A DNA stretch of 64,000 bases. It comes from Kribbella sp. ALI-6-A. Its GTDB lineage: Bacteria > Actinomycetota > Actinomycetes > Propionibacteriales > Kribbellaceae. The notes under the pieces are model-generated. The model was given only the letters and a program-made list of their open reading frames with translations. It did no database searches and was not told the DNA's origin. A program made the translations under genes and the position numbers. The stretch is taken from assembly GCF_001984195.1 (NCBI RefSeq), contig NZ_MTQN01000012.1, positions 124,001 to 188,000 on the forward strand. The letters are read 5' to 3'. This document shows, in pieces, positions 24,896-32,193 of this stretch. Within the stretch, counting starts at the first letter, position 1. Each line of letters begins with the position of its first letter.

Positions 24896-25453
24896 GTGCC
24901 CATCACGTTGCCCCCGTCGGCCGTGCGCCGCGCCGCCGCGGCCGGCGCCACCGTCACGCTCAGCCTCGCACTGGCGGCCTGCGGTGCGAACTTCAACGCA
25001 CAGACCTCGAAGCCCTACCAGCCCGCCGAGGGCACCAACGTGACCTCGGGCTCGATCGCGGTCCGCAACCTGCTGGTGCTGGCCGGCGAGGACGGGGCCG
25101 GTGAGCTGCACGCCGCGATCGTCAACACGGGCCGCACCGACGACACCCTGACCGGCATCACGTCCGAGCCGGCCGCCGCGCCCCGGGGCGACGGCGCCGA
25201 GCCGACCGCCCCGCCGGCCACCGTCACGGTCGGCAACGTCCGCCCGATGACGCTGAGCCCCGGCGCGTCGCTGACCCTGCCGCCGGCCAGCGGCAAGCCG
25301 TTCACCGTCACCGGCGGCAAGCCTGGCGGGATGATCACGCTGACCATCACGTTCGCCAAGGCCGCCCCGGTCACCGCGCACGTCCCGGTGCTCACCACCG
25401 ACCACTACTCGCCGACCCCGCGGGACGACGCTCCCGAGGGAAGCCACGGCTGA
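24896..25453 (+). CDS. Secreted lipoprotein of unknown function
   Basis: 185 residues with a lipoprotein signal: basic AVRRAAAAGATV, a hydrophobic core and lipobox LALAAC-G, so a diacylglyceryl-Cys start on the outer face of the membrane. The mature part is beta-rich (ITSGSIAVRNLLVLAG-like, then VTVGNVRPMTLSPGASLTLPP) and loosely resembles copper-chaperone/DUF461-like immunoglobulin folds. No Met/His copper motif is clear, so that is only a suggestion. GTG at 24896 follows AGGAGAGGGA. The gene next downstream is convergent and far away. Confidence 0.75.
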   Translation: MPITLPPSAVRRAAAAGATVTLSLALAACGANFNAQTSKPYQPAEGTNVTSGSIAVRNLLVLAGEDGAGELHAAIVNTGRTDDTLTGITSEPAAAPRGDGAEPTAPPATVTVGNVRPMTLSPGASLTLPPASGKPFTVTGGKPGGMITLTITFAKAAPVTAHVPVLTTDHYSPTPRDDAPEGSHG

Positions 25454-25462
25454 CCTCACCCC

Positions 25463-25610
25463 GCAGCACGCCTTCGGCTCGGTAGCACCGCGCATCCGGT
25501 TCGGCAGCACCACGCATCCGGCTCCCCGGCACGCACTCGGTTCGCCAGCCCCGCCCATCCGGCTCCCCCCAGCACCACGCATTCGGTTCGCCAGCCCCGC
25601 GCATTTGGTG
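25463..25610. repeat. Degenerate tandem array, about seven units of 18-24 bp
   Basis: Units follow the pattern GCACCRCGCATCCGGYTC with variable ends, for example at 25485, 25507 and 25568. The array begins 9 bases after the lipoprotein stop and runs into the palindromic element at 25602. Confidence 0.6.
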
Positions 25611-25675
25611 GGTGAACCCACCAGTTGGCCCCTTGGCCCACCGAATTCCGGTGGGCCAAGGGGCCATTTGCTGGG
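25602..25675. repeat. Dispersed palindromic repeat element, copy A
   Basis: It opens with CATTTGGTGGGTGAACCCAC, then a hairpin of 17 perfect base pairs (25627-25643 with 25649-25665) around an AATTC loop. The same opening and related second half recur three times at 41752-41905. It lies between convergent genes and may terminate transcription in both directions. Confidence 0.7.
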
Positions 25676-26009
25676 TCCACCCACGAAACGCCCGCGGGTG
25701 CGCGCTGCTGCGACTCGACGGCGGCGCGCGAGGAGGCGGCCTGCTCGGTCGCGAGGCTCCGACGCGTACGCCGCCAGTTCGGCCGCCAGGGCGGCCGCCA
25801 GGGCGTGCGCCTGGCAGCGCGCGAGCCGCCTGGAGGCACGAGCAGGGCCGCCCCGGCGCGGGACGGCCCTGCTCCTGGTCCGGCGGTCCAGTGGCCGAGG
25901 ACGCCGTACGACGGCCCCGCCCGGGCGGCGGATCGGTCGCCGGGCGCCGGGCGGGACCTGGTTCCGGCGGGCCGGGCCATGGTCCGGCCGGCCCGCACGG
26001 AGCTCGGGT

Positions 26010-26140
26010 GGGCGGCTCGCGCCGCCCGAGTTTCACCAGGCGGCTCGCACACCGCCTGGATTCCAGCTCACGGCTCACGCCGCAGGAGTCACCTCACGGC
26101 TCGCACCGCAGATGTCAGCCCCCGGCTCCCGCCGCAGGTG
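26010..26140. repeat. Tandem array of five small hairpins
   Basis: Five units of about 27 bp each carry a short inverted repeat around CGGCTCGCGCCG: at 26010-26027, 26037-26058, 26070-26083, 26097-26108 and 26123-26134. The array abuts the siderophore-binding gene stop. Confidence 0.6.
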
Positions 26141-27172
26141 TCAGTTCGCGGCCGCGGCGGCCTTCGCCAGGCCCGGCACGATCTTGTCCAGCACCCACGG
26201 GACCGACAGCACGCTGACCGCGCTCATCCCGGAGATCACCTGCTGGTCCTCCAGTACGTACGCGCTGCCCTTCTTCACCGACGGCAGCGCCGCGTATACC
26301 GGATCGGCGGCGAACTTCGCCGCGGTCAGCCCGTCGACGTACGCGACCACCACGTCGGCGTCGATCTCGGCGACCTTCTCCTTGCTGATCGTGAGCGCGA
26401 ACTCCTTCTTCGTGTTCGTCTCCTCCAGCTTCTGTACGCCGGGCGCGTTCACGAAGCCCATCTCGTTCAGGATCTGCACCCGCGGGTCACCCGGCATGTA
26501 GACGTAGTTCTCGGTCCCGAACGACGCGACGGTGATCGTCTTGCCCTTGAACTCCGGGTGCTCGGACGCGACCTTCGCGACCCGGTCCTTGATCCCCGTG
26601 ATCAGCGCGTCGGCCTCGGCGGACTTGCCCAGCGCCTTGCCGATCAGCGTGGTCTGGTCCTGCCAGGTCGTCTGCCAGGGCGCACCCGGGTAGGCGACGG
26701 TCGGCGCGATACCCGACAGCGTCTTGTAGACCGTCTCGTCGAACCCCTCGTACGGCGCCAGGATGACGTCCGGGGCGAGCTTCGCGATCGCCTCGTACGG
26801 GTACTTGTCGGTCGCGTCGAGCAGCGTGGTCTTGGCCGGGTCGAACTTGTCGGCGTCCCAGGCGGTGACGCCGTCCTTGGTCGGGCCGTAGGTCACCTTC
26901 GGCATCCCGACCGGCGTCTCGCCCAGCGCGTAGACCACGTCCTGGGCGTTCCAGCCGAGCGTGACGATGCGCTCGGGCTTCTTGGTGATGGTGGTCTCGC
27001 CGAAGACGTTCTTCAGCGTGACCGGGAAGCCCGCGCCGGCGTCGCCGGACGGCTCGGCCTGCTGGTCGGCGTCGCTGCCGCACGCGGCCAGCGTGGTGGC
27101 GACCAGCAGCGCGGCGAGCGCGAGCACCGCGGGACGGGCCCGGCGCAGGCGGGGACGACGGGACCAGGACAT
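26141..27172 (-). CDS. Iron-siderophore ABC transporter substrate-binding lipoprotein
   Basis: 343 residues. A basic N-terminus, hydrophobic core and lipobox (ATTLAAC-G) mark a lipoprotein; the rest is a FecB/FepB-type class III binding protein (KKPERIVTLGWNAQDVVYALGE, later APYEGFDETVYKTL). It would bind a ferric siderophore and deliver it to a permease. No permease or ATPase gene is in the window, so it is an orphan that must use a transporter encoded elsewhere. GAGGAG precedes the ATG at 27172, and a clear IdeR/DtxR-type box lies 31 bases upstream of the start, implying repression when iron is plentiful. Confidence 0.88.
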   Translation of the reverse strand: MSWSRRPRLRRARPAVLALAALLVATTLAACGSDADQQAEPSGDAGAGFPVTLKNVFGETTITKKPERIVTLGWNAQDVVYALGETPVGMPKVTYGPTKDGVTAWDADKFDPAKTTLLDATDKYPYEAIAKLAPDVILAPYEGFDETVYKTLSGIAPTVAYPGAPWQTTWQDQTTLIGKALGKSAEADALITGIKDRVAKVASEHPEFKGKTITVASFGTENYVYMPGDPRVQILNEMGFVNAPGVQKLEETNTKKEFALTISKEKVAEIDADVVVAYVDGLTAAKFAADPVYAALPSVKKGSAYVLEDQQVISGMSAVSVLSVPWVLDKIVPGLAKAAAAAN

Positions 27173-27202
27173 GGCGGATCTCCTCAGCAGACGATTATCG
27201 AC

Positions 27203-27221
27203 TAAGGCGAGCCTAAGCTAA
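27203..27221 (-). promoter_or_regulatory. IdeR/DtxR iron box
   Basis: TAAGGCGAGCCTAAGCTAA on the plus strand; its complement matches 15 of 19 positions of the known iron-box consensus TTAGGTTAGGCTAACCTAA. It lies 31-49 bases upstream of the siderophore-binding gene start, where it would block the promoter. Confidence 0.7.
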
Positions 27222-27254
27222 CCCACCGGTGGGGCGGCCGGTGGGGGTCCTTTG

Positions 27255-27932
27255 TCAGGCCTCGAACTTGTAACCCAGCCCCCGCACGGTGACCAGGTGC
27301 GCCGGGTTGGACGGGTCCTTCTCCAGCTTCGAGCGCAGCCGCTTCACGTGCACGTCCAGGGTCTTGGTGTCCCCGACATAGTCGGCGCCCCAGATCCGGT
27401 CGATCAGCTGCCCCCGGGTGAGCACCCGACCGGTGTTGCGCAGCAGCATCTCGAGCAGCTCGAACTCCTTCAGCGGCAGCCGGATCTCGGTCCCGGACAC
27501 CGTCACCACGTGTCGCTCGACGTCCATCCGGACCGGACCTGCCTCGAGCGTGTCCGGCAGCAGCTCGACGTCCGCACCACGGCGCAGTACGGCCTTGATC
27601 CGGGCCAGCAGCTCACGCGGGCTGTACGGCTTGGTGACGTAGTCGTCGGCGCCCAGCTCGAGCCCGACCACCTTGTCCACCTCGGTGTCCTTGGCGCTGA
27701 CGATGATCACCGGCACGTTGCCCCGGGTCCGCAACGCGCGGCAGACCTCGGTACCGGACAGGCCCGGCAGCATCAGGTCGAGCAGGACGATGTCCGCACC
27801 AGCCCGGTCGTATTCGTCCAGCGCGTCCGGGCCGGTCTCCGCGACGGCGACCTCGAACCCCTCCTTGCGCAGTACGTACGACAGCGCGTCGCTGTAGCTC
27901 TCCTCGTCTTCGACGACCAGCACTCGGGTCAC
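27255..27932 (-). CDS. regX3: OmpR-family response regulator RegX3
   Basis: 225 residues: a receiver domain (VLVVEDEESYSDALSYVLRK, phospho-Asp in IVLLDLMLPG, Lys in TKPYSPRELLARI) and an OmpR/PhoB winged helix (LPLKEFELLEMLLRN, TLDVHVKRLRSKLE). Its start overlaps the senX3 stop by 4 bases. The pairing with phoU on the other side identifies it as the actinobacterial phosphate-starvation regulator (RegX3/PhoP-type) rather than MtrA. A PHO box in the senX3-phoU gap suggests autoregulation. Confidence 0.9.
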   Translation of the reverse strand: MTRVLVVEDEESYSDALSYVLRKEGFEVAVAETGPDALDEYDRAGADIVLLDLMLPGLSGTEVCRALRTRGNVPVIIVSAKDTEVDKVVGLELGADDYVTKPYSPRELLARIKAVLRRGADVELLPDTLEAGPVRMDVERHVVTVSGTEIRLPLKEFELLEMLLRNTGRVLTRGQLIDRIWGADYVGDTKTLDVHVKRLRSKLEKDPSNPAHLVTVRGLGYKFEA

Positions 27933-29152
27933 GAAGCTGTCTCCTTTGCACTCTGCAGACCTGACGGGGTAGGCGTCAGGGGGATGGCCGGCTCCTCCTG
28001 GGTGGGGGAACCGGTCGGTTGCCCGGTGGCGGGATCGAGCCGCAGCGGGAGCCGGACGGTGAAGGTGGAACCTTGGCCCTCGACGCTCCAGACCCGTACG
28101 TCGCCACCGTGGATCGAGGCGATGTGCTTGACGATCGACAGGCCCAGCCCGGTGCCGCCGGTCTCCCGGCTGCGGGCCCGGTCGACCCGGTAGAAGCGTT
28201 CGAAGATGCGTTCCAGGTCGCTGCTCGGGATGCCCACGCCCTGGTCGGACACGGTGACCTCGACCAGGTCCCCGATCGGGTGCGCGGCGACCGCCACCCG
28301 GGTCCCGTCGGGGCTGTAGTTGACCGCGTTCTCGACCAGGTTGCCGATCGCGATCGCCAGCTGGTCCTCGCTGCCCATCACCTCGAGATCGGGGTCGGTC
28401 TTCACCACGATGCTGATCCCGCGGCCCTCGGCGTCGACCCGGCAGCGGTCCACCGCGGCGTCGATCACGCCGTTGATGTCGACCGGGCCGGGATTCTCCA
28501 GCGGGTCGTCGCCCTGCAGCCGGGACAGCTCGATGATCTCCTTGACCAGGCGGCTCAGGCGGGACGCCTCGATCCGCATCCGGCCGGAGAACCGCTGGAC
28601 CGCCTCCGGGTCGTCGGAGGCCTCCGAGACGGCGTCCGCGAGCAGGATCAGGGCGCCGATCGGGGTCTTCAGCTCGTGACTGACGTTGACGGTGAAGTCG
28701 CGCCGGATCGCCTCCAGCCGGCGCTCACGGGTCCGGTCCTCGACCAGGACGAGGACCAGCTGGCTGCCCAGCGGGGCGACGCGGGCGCTCACGTACTGCG
28801 TGGCGCCGAGCCGGCCGCGGACGATCTCCAGGTCCTGCTGGCGGATCTCGCCGTCCCGCCGTACCGCCCGGACCATCGTCAGCAGGTCGTCGACCACCAG
28901 CCGCTCGCCCCGGACGATGCCGAGCACGTGCGCGGGAGCGCTTGCCTGCAGCACCTGGTCCTCGGGGCCCATCACGACCGCGGACGAGCGCAGCACCGAC
29001 AGCACGGTGGCCACGCCACTGGGGACCGCCGGGTCCGGGGAGACCGGGACCTTGGTCTGGGAACGCTCGCTCAACACCATCGCACCGAGCGAAAGCAGGG
29101 CCAGGGCCGCGCCGATGACGCCGCCCAGCACCGCAGCCAGCGTGGGGTCCAC
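27929..29152 (-). CDS. senX3: Phosphate-sensing histidine kinase SenX3
   Basis: 407 residues. One N-terminal membrane segment (VDPTLAAVLGGVIGAALALLSLGAMVLSE; short extracytoplasmic part) is followed by a PAS-like domain (about 60-165), a HisKA domain with VNVSHELKTPIGAL, and a HATPase domain with NLVENAVNY, DQGVGIP and GGTGLGLSIVKH. In mycobacteria SenX3 responds to phosphate through PhoU and the Pst system. The GTG at 29152 is preferred because it sits right before the membrane segment, though its ribosome site is weak; in-frame upstream sequence could add up to 24 residues. Confidence 0.9.
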   Translation of the reverse strand: MDPTLAAVLGGVIGAALALLSLGAMVLSERSQTKVPVSPDPAVPSGVATVLSVLRSSAVVMGPEDQVLQASAPAHVLGIVRGERLVVDDLLTMVRAVRRDGEIRQQDLEIVRGRLGATQYVSARVAPLGSQLVLVLVEDRTRERRLEAIRRDFTVNVSHELKTPIGALILLADAVSEASDDPEAVQRFSGRMRIEASRLSRLVKEIIELSRLQGDDPLENPGPVDINGVIDAAVDRCRVDAEGRGISIVVKTDPDLEVMGSEDQLAIAIGNLVENAVNYSPDGTRVAVAAHPIGDLVEVTVSDQGVGIPSSDLERIFERFYRVDRARSRETGGTGLGLSIVKHIASIHGGDVRVWSVEGQGSTFTVRLPLRLDPATGQPTGSPTQEEPAIPLTPTPSGLQSAKETAS

Positions 29153-29225
29153 GGAACCGATGCTACGCGGGGAAAGCACAGGGAAAGACCGAATGAGCAC
29201 CGGATGACCGGAACGCGTCCTCACT

Positions 29226-29243
29226 GTTCATCGTCCGTTCACC
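29226..29243. promoter_or_regulatory. PHO box between senX3 and phoU
   Basis: Two direct repeats, GTTCATC and GTTCACC, are spaced by 4 bases (11-base period). This is the PHO-box pattern known for phosphate response regulators in Streptomyces (consensus GTTCACC). It lies between the divergent senX3-regX3 and phoU genes. Confidence 0.65.
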
Positions 29244-29360
29244 ACTCGTCGCCGTCCGGCAACCTCGACGGCATACGGTCCACGGTGGGCGGGTACCGGA
29301 CCAGGCCCGCGGCACCTCCCGGTTCCGGGCCCGGACCGGACAGCACAGATCGGATGCACA

Positions 29361-30074
29361 ATGCGCGACACCTACCACGAGCAGCTCGACGACATCCTCG
29401 CCGAGCTCGAGCGGATGACCCGGACGGTGTCCACCGCCGTACGGCGGTCGACGACCGCGCTGCTGAGCGCCGACATCCGGCAGGCCGAAGAGGTGATCGC
29501 CGCCGACATCCAGCTGGACGCCGCCGGCGAGGGCGTCGAGGAGAAGGTCTTCGAGCTGATGGCCCGCCAGGCCCCGGTCGCCAACGAGCTGCGGATGCTG
29601 GTCGCCGCGCTGCGCATGGTCGCCGACCTGGAGCGGATGGGCGACCTGGCCGCGCACGTCTCGAAGATCGCCCGGCTGCGCTACCCCGCGGCCGCGATCC
29701 CGGCCGACCTGCACGACGTCATCCAGGAGATGGCCACCGTGGCCGGCCGGATGGTCGACGGCGCCGGTGACGTGATCAAGTCCCACGACGTCGACGCCGC
29801 CGCCAAGCTGGAAGCCGTCGACGACGAGATGGACCAGCTGCGCACGAACCAGTTCCGCCTGATGATGGACGACTCCTGGCCGCACGGCGTCGAGGTCGCC
29901 GTCGACATCGCGCTGCTCGGCCGGTACTACGAGCGCATCGCCGACCACGCCGTCTCGATGGCCCGCCGGGTCGTCTACCTGGTCACCGGCGAGCTCCCGG
30001 TCGCCGTCGGCGGCACTGCCGCCGGCTCGGGCGCCGGCGCTTCGGCGCCGTCGCCCAACGGCAACGGCAACTGA
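29361..30074 (+). CDS. phoU: Phosphate signalling protein PhoU
   Basis: 237 residues with two PhoU three-helix repeats (MRDTYHEQLDDILAELERM; DLERMGDLAAHVSKIAR; and later LLGRYYERIADHAVSMARRV) carrying the acidic metal-binding E/DxxxD motifs. PhoU links the Pst phosphate transporter to the kinase and represses signalling when phosphate is plentiful. A Gly/Ala/Ser/Asn tail of about 20 residues is typical of actinobacterial PhoU. It is divergent from senX3-regX3. The sequence after its stop is unusually purine-rich. Confidence 0.95.
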   Translation: MRDTYHEQLDDILAELERMTRTVSTAVRRSTTALLSADIRQAEEVIAADIQLDAAGEGVEEKVFELMARQAPVANELRMLVAALRMVADLERMGDLAAHVSKIARLRYPAAAIPADLHDVIQEMATVAGRMVDGAGDVIKSHDVDAAAKLEAVDDEMDQLRTNQFRLMMDDSWPHGVEVAVDIALLGRYYERIADHAVSMARRVVYLVTGELPVAVGGTAAGSGAGASAPSPNGNGN

Positions 30075-30136
30075 GCAACAGAGCTCGAAGAAGTAGAAGA
30101 GCAAGGAAACCAAGAACAGAAGATAGTCAGGCCTTC

Positions 30137-30185
30137 TTCGGGTGACCGCAGGCGACCAGCTACAGGCCGCCTGTGGTCACCCGAA
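30137..30185. repeat. Islet boundary hairpin, left copy
   Basis: A 49-bp interrupted palindrome with arms TTCGGGTGACCGCAGGCG and complement (one mismatch) follows the A/G-rich tract after phoU (30075-30130). The internal 40 bases match 32 of 40 positions of the inverted copy at 32062-32101. It probably also ends phoU transcription. Confidence 0.65.
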
Positions 30186-30263
30186 CCGGTTCGGCGTGGG
30201 AGGTCCGATCGTCCACGCCGAACCGAATACTGAACCAGCGAAGCTGCGTGATCGCCACCATGG

Positions 30264-31031
30264 GTGAACCACACCAGCGGCCTGTTCAACTACACGGGTG
30301 AGTACTACCCCGACGGAACGGTTGCCCCCGGCATCCCCGCCACCGGCAAGGACTGGGTCGAGAACCGCTTCCTCAGCTACCAGCCGGAGGAACTGGTCCG
30401 CCTGGCCCTCGCCAAGCCGTCCCGCTTCGAGCCCGGCGCGGACTGGAGCTACTCGAACACCAACTACACGCTCGCCGTCCTCCTGATCGAGAAGCTCACC
30501 GGCCAGTCGTACGCCGAGGCGCTGCGCCGGCAGATCGCCGAACCCCTCGGCCTCACCGGCACCGTCGTACCGGGCGACCTGACCGAGCTGCCCGGCCCGC
30601 ACGCCCACGGCTACTACCGCTACCAGGACGGCGAGGACTGGAAGGTCGAGGACGTCACCCGCCAGAACCTCTCCCTCCTGGCCGGCGCCGGCGATCTGAT
30701 CTCCACCACCCAGGACCTGCACACCTTCACTTCCGCCCTGAACAGCGGCAAGCTCATCCCCGCCGACCTCCTCGCCGAGATGCGCACCCCCACGGGCCCG
30801 ATCGACTACGGCCTCGGCATCTTCGTCCAGGACCTGGGCCCCGACCACGGCGGCGTCGTCCTCCACCACAACGGCAGCGCCCCCGGCGGCTACGGCGCCC
30901 TCATGTACAGCTCCCCCGACGGCACCCGCACCATGACCGCGTCGATCACCATGGGCGACTCGGACGCCGACCCGGCCCAGACCTTCCCGGCGGCCCTGGC
31001 CGAGCTGCTGAACGAGATCTTCAAGGCCTGA
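30264..31031 (+). pseudogene. Truncated class C beta-lactamase/DD-peptidase-like serine hydrolase
   Basis: 255 codons beginning in the middle of a conserved motif: family members have LLNHTSGLFNYT about 100 residues from the N-terminus, and here the frame starts at NHTSGLFNYT after an in-frame TGA at 30249. The upstream part with the catalytic SxxK is absent; the YSN motif (WSYSNTNYTLAVLL) and the C-terminal HHNGSAPGG region remain. The enzyme therefore cannot use the usual nucleophile. It is most likely a decayed gene in an accessory islet; a non-enzymatic remnant product is possible. Confidence 0.7.
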
Positions 31032-31038
31032 CGAACAA

Positions 31039-31070
31039 GACCGCAGGCGGTCCGATCTCCGCCTGCGGTC
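31039..31070. repeat. Islet hairpin, middle copy
   Basis: Twelve-bp arms GACCGCAGGCGG and CCGCCTGCGGTC enclose 8 bases. It shares its core with the boundary hairpins at 30137-30185 and 32060-32102 and lies between the truncated hydrolase and the P-loop gene. Confidence 0.65.
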
Positions 31071-31097
31071 ACCTCGTTCCGTCGTACGGTGACGTCC

Positions 31098-31640
31098 GTG
31101 GCTCGACTCATTCACCTCAACGGCCCGCCAGGCATCGGCAAGTCCACCCTCGCCGCGCTCTACGCCGACGACTACCCCGGAACCCTCAACCTCGACGTGG
31201 ACGTCCTCCACCGCCTGATCGGCGGCTGGCGGGATCCGAACAACCGCACCTGGGACCTCGCCTGGCCCCTCGTGCACTCCCTGGCCTCAACCCATCTACG
31301 CGCCGGCCACGACGTCGTGCTCCCCCAGTACCACGCCCGGTTGGACGAGATCACCACGCTGGAAACGCTCGCGCACCACCACGGCGCGAGCTTCCAAGAG
31401 GTCGTACTCCTCGACAGCCGCGACTCGGCCACCGCCCGCTTCGATCACCGGGCGCAGACCACCGACGATCCCTGGATCCAGCACCACCAGCGCTTCGTCA
31501 CCCGAGACGACCTGGTCAGGATGTACGACGCCCTGGTGAACCTCGTGCCCCAGCTTCCCGACGCTCAGGTCGTGTCCAGCACACCGGACGCGATCCACGA
31601 AACGTACGACCTGCTGTCCAAGACCCTCGGCCAGCCTTGA
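31098..31640 (+). CDS. P-loop NTPase/kinase-like protein (AAA family)
   Basis: 180 residues with an N-terminal Walker A loop (LNGPPGIGKSTLAALYADD), a likely base or Walker-B-like acidic stretch (TLNLDVDVLHRLIGGW), and later EVVLLDSRDSATARFDHRA, which resembles the lid of small-molecule kinases. The family includes nucleotide, antibiotic and sugar kinases; the substrate is unknown. GTG at 31098 preceded by GGTGA is preferred over GTG at 31089. It lies alone within the accessory islet. Confidence 0.72.
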   Translation: MARLIHLNGPPGIGKSTLAALYADDYPGTLNLDVDVLHRLIGGWRDPNNRTWDLAWPLVHSLASTHLRAGHDVVLPQYHARLDEITTLETLAHHHGASFQEVVLLDSRDSATARFDHRAQTTDDPWIQHHQRFVTRDDLVRMYDALVNLVPQLPDAQVVSSTPDAIHETYDLLSKTLGQP

Positions 31641-31655
31641 GCCGTCTGTTCGGTC

Positions 31656-31969
31656 AACTATGACGACGAGGTCGGGCTCGGCGTCGAACCCGAGCACCGA
31701 AGTCCCACGGCTGCTCTCCGAGTCCATCGGCACAGGCTTCCGCAGCCGCCGCCCGAGCGCTTTGAGGAACTCACAGAAGACGTCCAGCTTCTCCTGGCCC
31801 TGCAACGCCCGCATACGAAGGGGAAGATGGCCAGCACCTCGGCGACCCGCCAGACGCGCAGATTTTCGGGGCCTCGGCATCGGCAGAACGGGCAAGCACT
31901 GCCTGCCTCGGGCAGCGGCCCCACGGTGTCTCCGGTGGAGTACTCGTACTGCCACCCGCTCGCCCGCAC
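31656..31969 (-). pseudogene. Frameshifted gene for a Cys-rich (CPFC...CGRC) protein
   Basis: From a GTG at 31969 the frame reads WQYEYSTGDTVGPLPEAG, CPFC and FVCGRC, like a small zinc-ribbon protein. Near 31800 coding character moves to another frame (LQGQEKLDVFCEFLKALGRR, then DSESSRGTSVLGFDAEPDLV). Both parts show normal codon bias in their own frame, so one indel probably disrupted a gene of about 110-120 residues. The 3' end runs up to the convergent P-loop gene. The product family is not recognised. Confidence 0.45.
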
Positions 31970-32193
31970 CAGCTCTCATCAGCACGCATAGCGACCTATG
32001 CGGCTAGGCGTCACCTCGCGTGGGTAGGCCGCGCTGCGCACTGACCTGTCGCCCGTCGACGGTGACCGCAGGCGGCCTGATCCTGCCTGCCCGCGGTCAC
32101 CGAAGACCACCCAATTGAGTTTCTGTTCTTTTCTTGTTCTTTGTATTTCTTTGTTCTTGCTGGTCTCAGGTTCTGCTTTGAGCCGTTACCGGG
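31970..32193. other. Intergenic DNA with pyrimidine-rich tract and boundary hairpin
   Basis: A boundary hairpin (32060-32102) is followed by a strongly T/C-rich plus-strand stretch at 32118-32180. Read from the gpmA strand this is A/G-rich and follows the gpmA stop, mirroring the purine-rich sequence after phoU. No gene is seen. Confidence 0.5.
32060..32102. repeat. Islet boundary hairpin, right copy (inverted)
   Basis: Arms CGGTGACCGC and GCGGTCACCG enclose GC-rich sequence. Read on the minus strand its 40 internal bases match 32 of 40 of the left boundary copy, so the two bound the region in inverted orientation. Confidence 0.6.

Larger units (their letters stand above)
25454..26140. other. 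Gene-free, repeat-filled intergenic region
   Basis: About 690 bp between convergent genes. Long open frames exist on both strands, but they overlap each other, read through repeats and show no recognisable domain, so no gene is called. It contains a degenerate 22-bp tandem array (25463-25610), a palindromic repeat element (25602-25675), about 330 bp of GC-rich unremarkable sequence, and a hairpin array (26010-26140). Confidence 0.6.

Noticed and set aside
25456..27205. Long frames on both strands across the repeat-filled gap
   Set aside because: They overlap one another and real genes, and reflect GC-rich repeats without domains.
27222..27233. CCCACCGGTGGG palindrome as a second regulator site
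   Set aside because: It lies next to the regX3 stop and is more likely part of its terminator; no match to a known regulator site.
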